DNA from: Bedellia somnulentella
Lineage: Eukaryota > Arthropoda > Insecta > Lepidoptera > Bedelliidae
Length of the DNA stretch: 64,000 nucleotides
Direction: 5' to 3'
NCBI GenBank assembly: GCA_963576735.1
Contig: OY755187.1
Coordinates: 2,728,001-2,792,000 of the forward strand
In this document: one piece after another, positions 63,873 through 64,000 of the stretch
How positions within the stretch are numbered: the stretch's first letter is position 1
Layout of the letters: each line of letters starts with the position of its first letter
Program-made: the position numbers and the translations under genes
Notes under the pieces: generated by a model
Told to the model about the DNA's origin: nothing
The model's input: only the letters and a program-made list of their open reading frames with translations
Databases searched by the model: none

Positions 63873-64000
63873 CTTGCTGTGTAGTGTTGGCTCAGAATAG
63901 CACTACCCCTTTTCTTGCGATGGGTAGTGGGGCTTTTTAAGAATTTTTTGGGCATTGCGGTTGGACACATCGACCTCAGAGGACACATTAGATCAAATAG
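63873..64000 (+). mobile_element. Family A 5' part fused to a family B internal piece
   Basis: TTGCTGTGTAGTGTTGGCTC through GGCATTGCGGTTGGACAC (family A1, about 90 bases), then at once CGACCTCAGAGGACACATTA and GATCAAATAG, the B coding region (RPRRTHLDQI), same orientation. Cut by the window end, so the B 3' end is not seen. Confidence 0.75.

Overview
The window looks like nuclear DNA of a moth or butterfly (Lepidoptera). It is AT-rich and eukaryotic, and it is packed with insect-type transposons: a mariner, a TTAA-flanked piggyBac relative, an RTE-like LINE, tRNA-headed SINEs, and a repeat with a conserved block I recognise from many Lepidoptera (about 4838-5100). I found no host protein-coding gene, rRNA gene, CRISPR array or convincing functional tRNA gene. 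Most short open frames lie inside repeats. The window is probably an intron or an intergenic region.

Repeat families (letters are mine). A: about 245 bp, no obvious tRNA head, ends CCGTGAGTATATG(TATG)n, about 55 copies or pieces on both strands; subtypes A1-A4 differ at diagnostic positions (A1 has CTTCCGGTGGGTGTACGTAA, A2 has CTACCCACGGGTGTCGTAA, A3 has CTACCCGTGGGTGATCGTAA, A4 has CCTATCAACTTCCAAATGTG). B: 5'-truncated 3' ends of a LINE whose ORF ends KWRSIVSAYPNGN, with a (TATG)n or (AAGT)n tail, about 20 pieces. C: about 340-375 bp tRNA-derived SINE with a (TATGT)n tail. D: 441 bp tRNA-headed SINE. E: tRNA-like head joined to GTGTCGAAATTTTTCTTTCC. F: a second tRNA-like SINE. There are also one RTE-like LINE (41.7-44.07 kb), one mariner (11.9-13.0 kb), one internally deleted piggyBac (25.8-26.8 kb) and four MITEs (120-292, 44689-44945, 59866-60113, 63476-63692).

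How they fit together. The last 45 or so bases of A, B and C align, and D has the same plan: C-run, short loop, G-run, then GSCGTGA or GGCTGTGA, then a short tandem tail. This is what SINEs that borrow a LINE's reverse transcriptase look like. Supporting events are perfect target-site duplications (TSDs) of 7-19 bp, A inserted in B, B inserted in A, C inserted in A, B/A chimeras, and one twin-primed (5'-inverted) B copy.

Layout. 1-11 kb: A, B and C copies, with a MITE inside the first C. 11.9-13.5 kb: mariner then a tandem E pair. 13.8-22.2 kb: A, B, C. 22.3-23.3 kb: diverged duplication and a palindromic locus. 23.3-24.7 kb: repeat-poor. 25.8-26.8 kb: piggyBac. 27.5-41.7 kb: A, B, C, D, E, F. 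41.7-44.1 kb: RTE. 44.7-58.3 kb: A, B, C. 58.3-64 kb: sparser, with two MITEs, F, D and A.

Stretches over 300 bp where I recognise nothing beyond AT-rich single-copy-looking DNA: 1322-2130, 3621-3986, 4387-4837, 5488-5922, 6259-6629, 7181-8370, 9912-10453, 11101-11397, 13481-13867, 14526-15482, 15733-16204, 17764-18240, 19702-20040, 20628-21533, 24927-25319, 25486-25801, 26789-27521, 27723-28295, 28719-29140, 29176-29699, 30466-30903, 31239-31856, 32324-32793, 33461-33787, 33991-34446, 35213-35672, 36966-37616, 39026-39452, 39916-40433, 40571-40984, 44071-44673, 45847-46521, 47158-47855, 48063-48647, 48873-49581, 50216-51715, 51893-52321, 53761-54187, 56034-56477, 58316-59412, 60117-61486, 61756-62158, 62430-62722.
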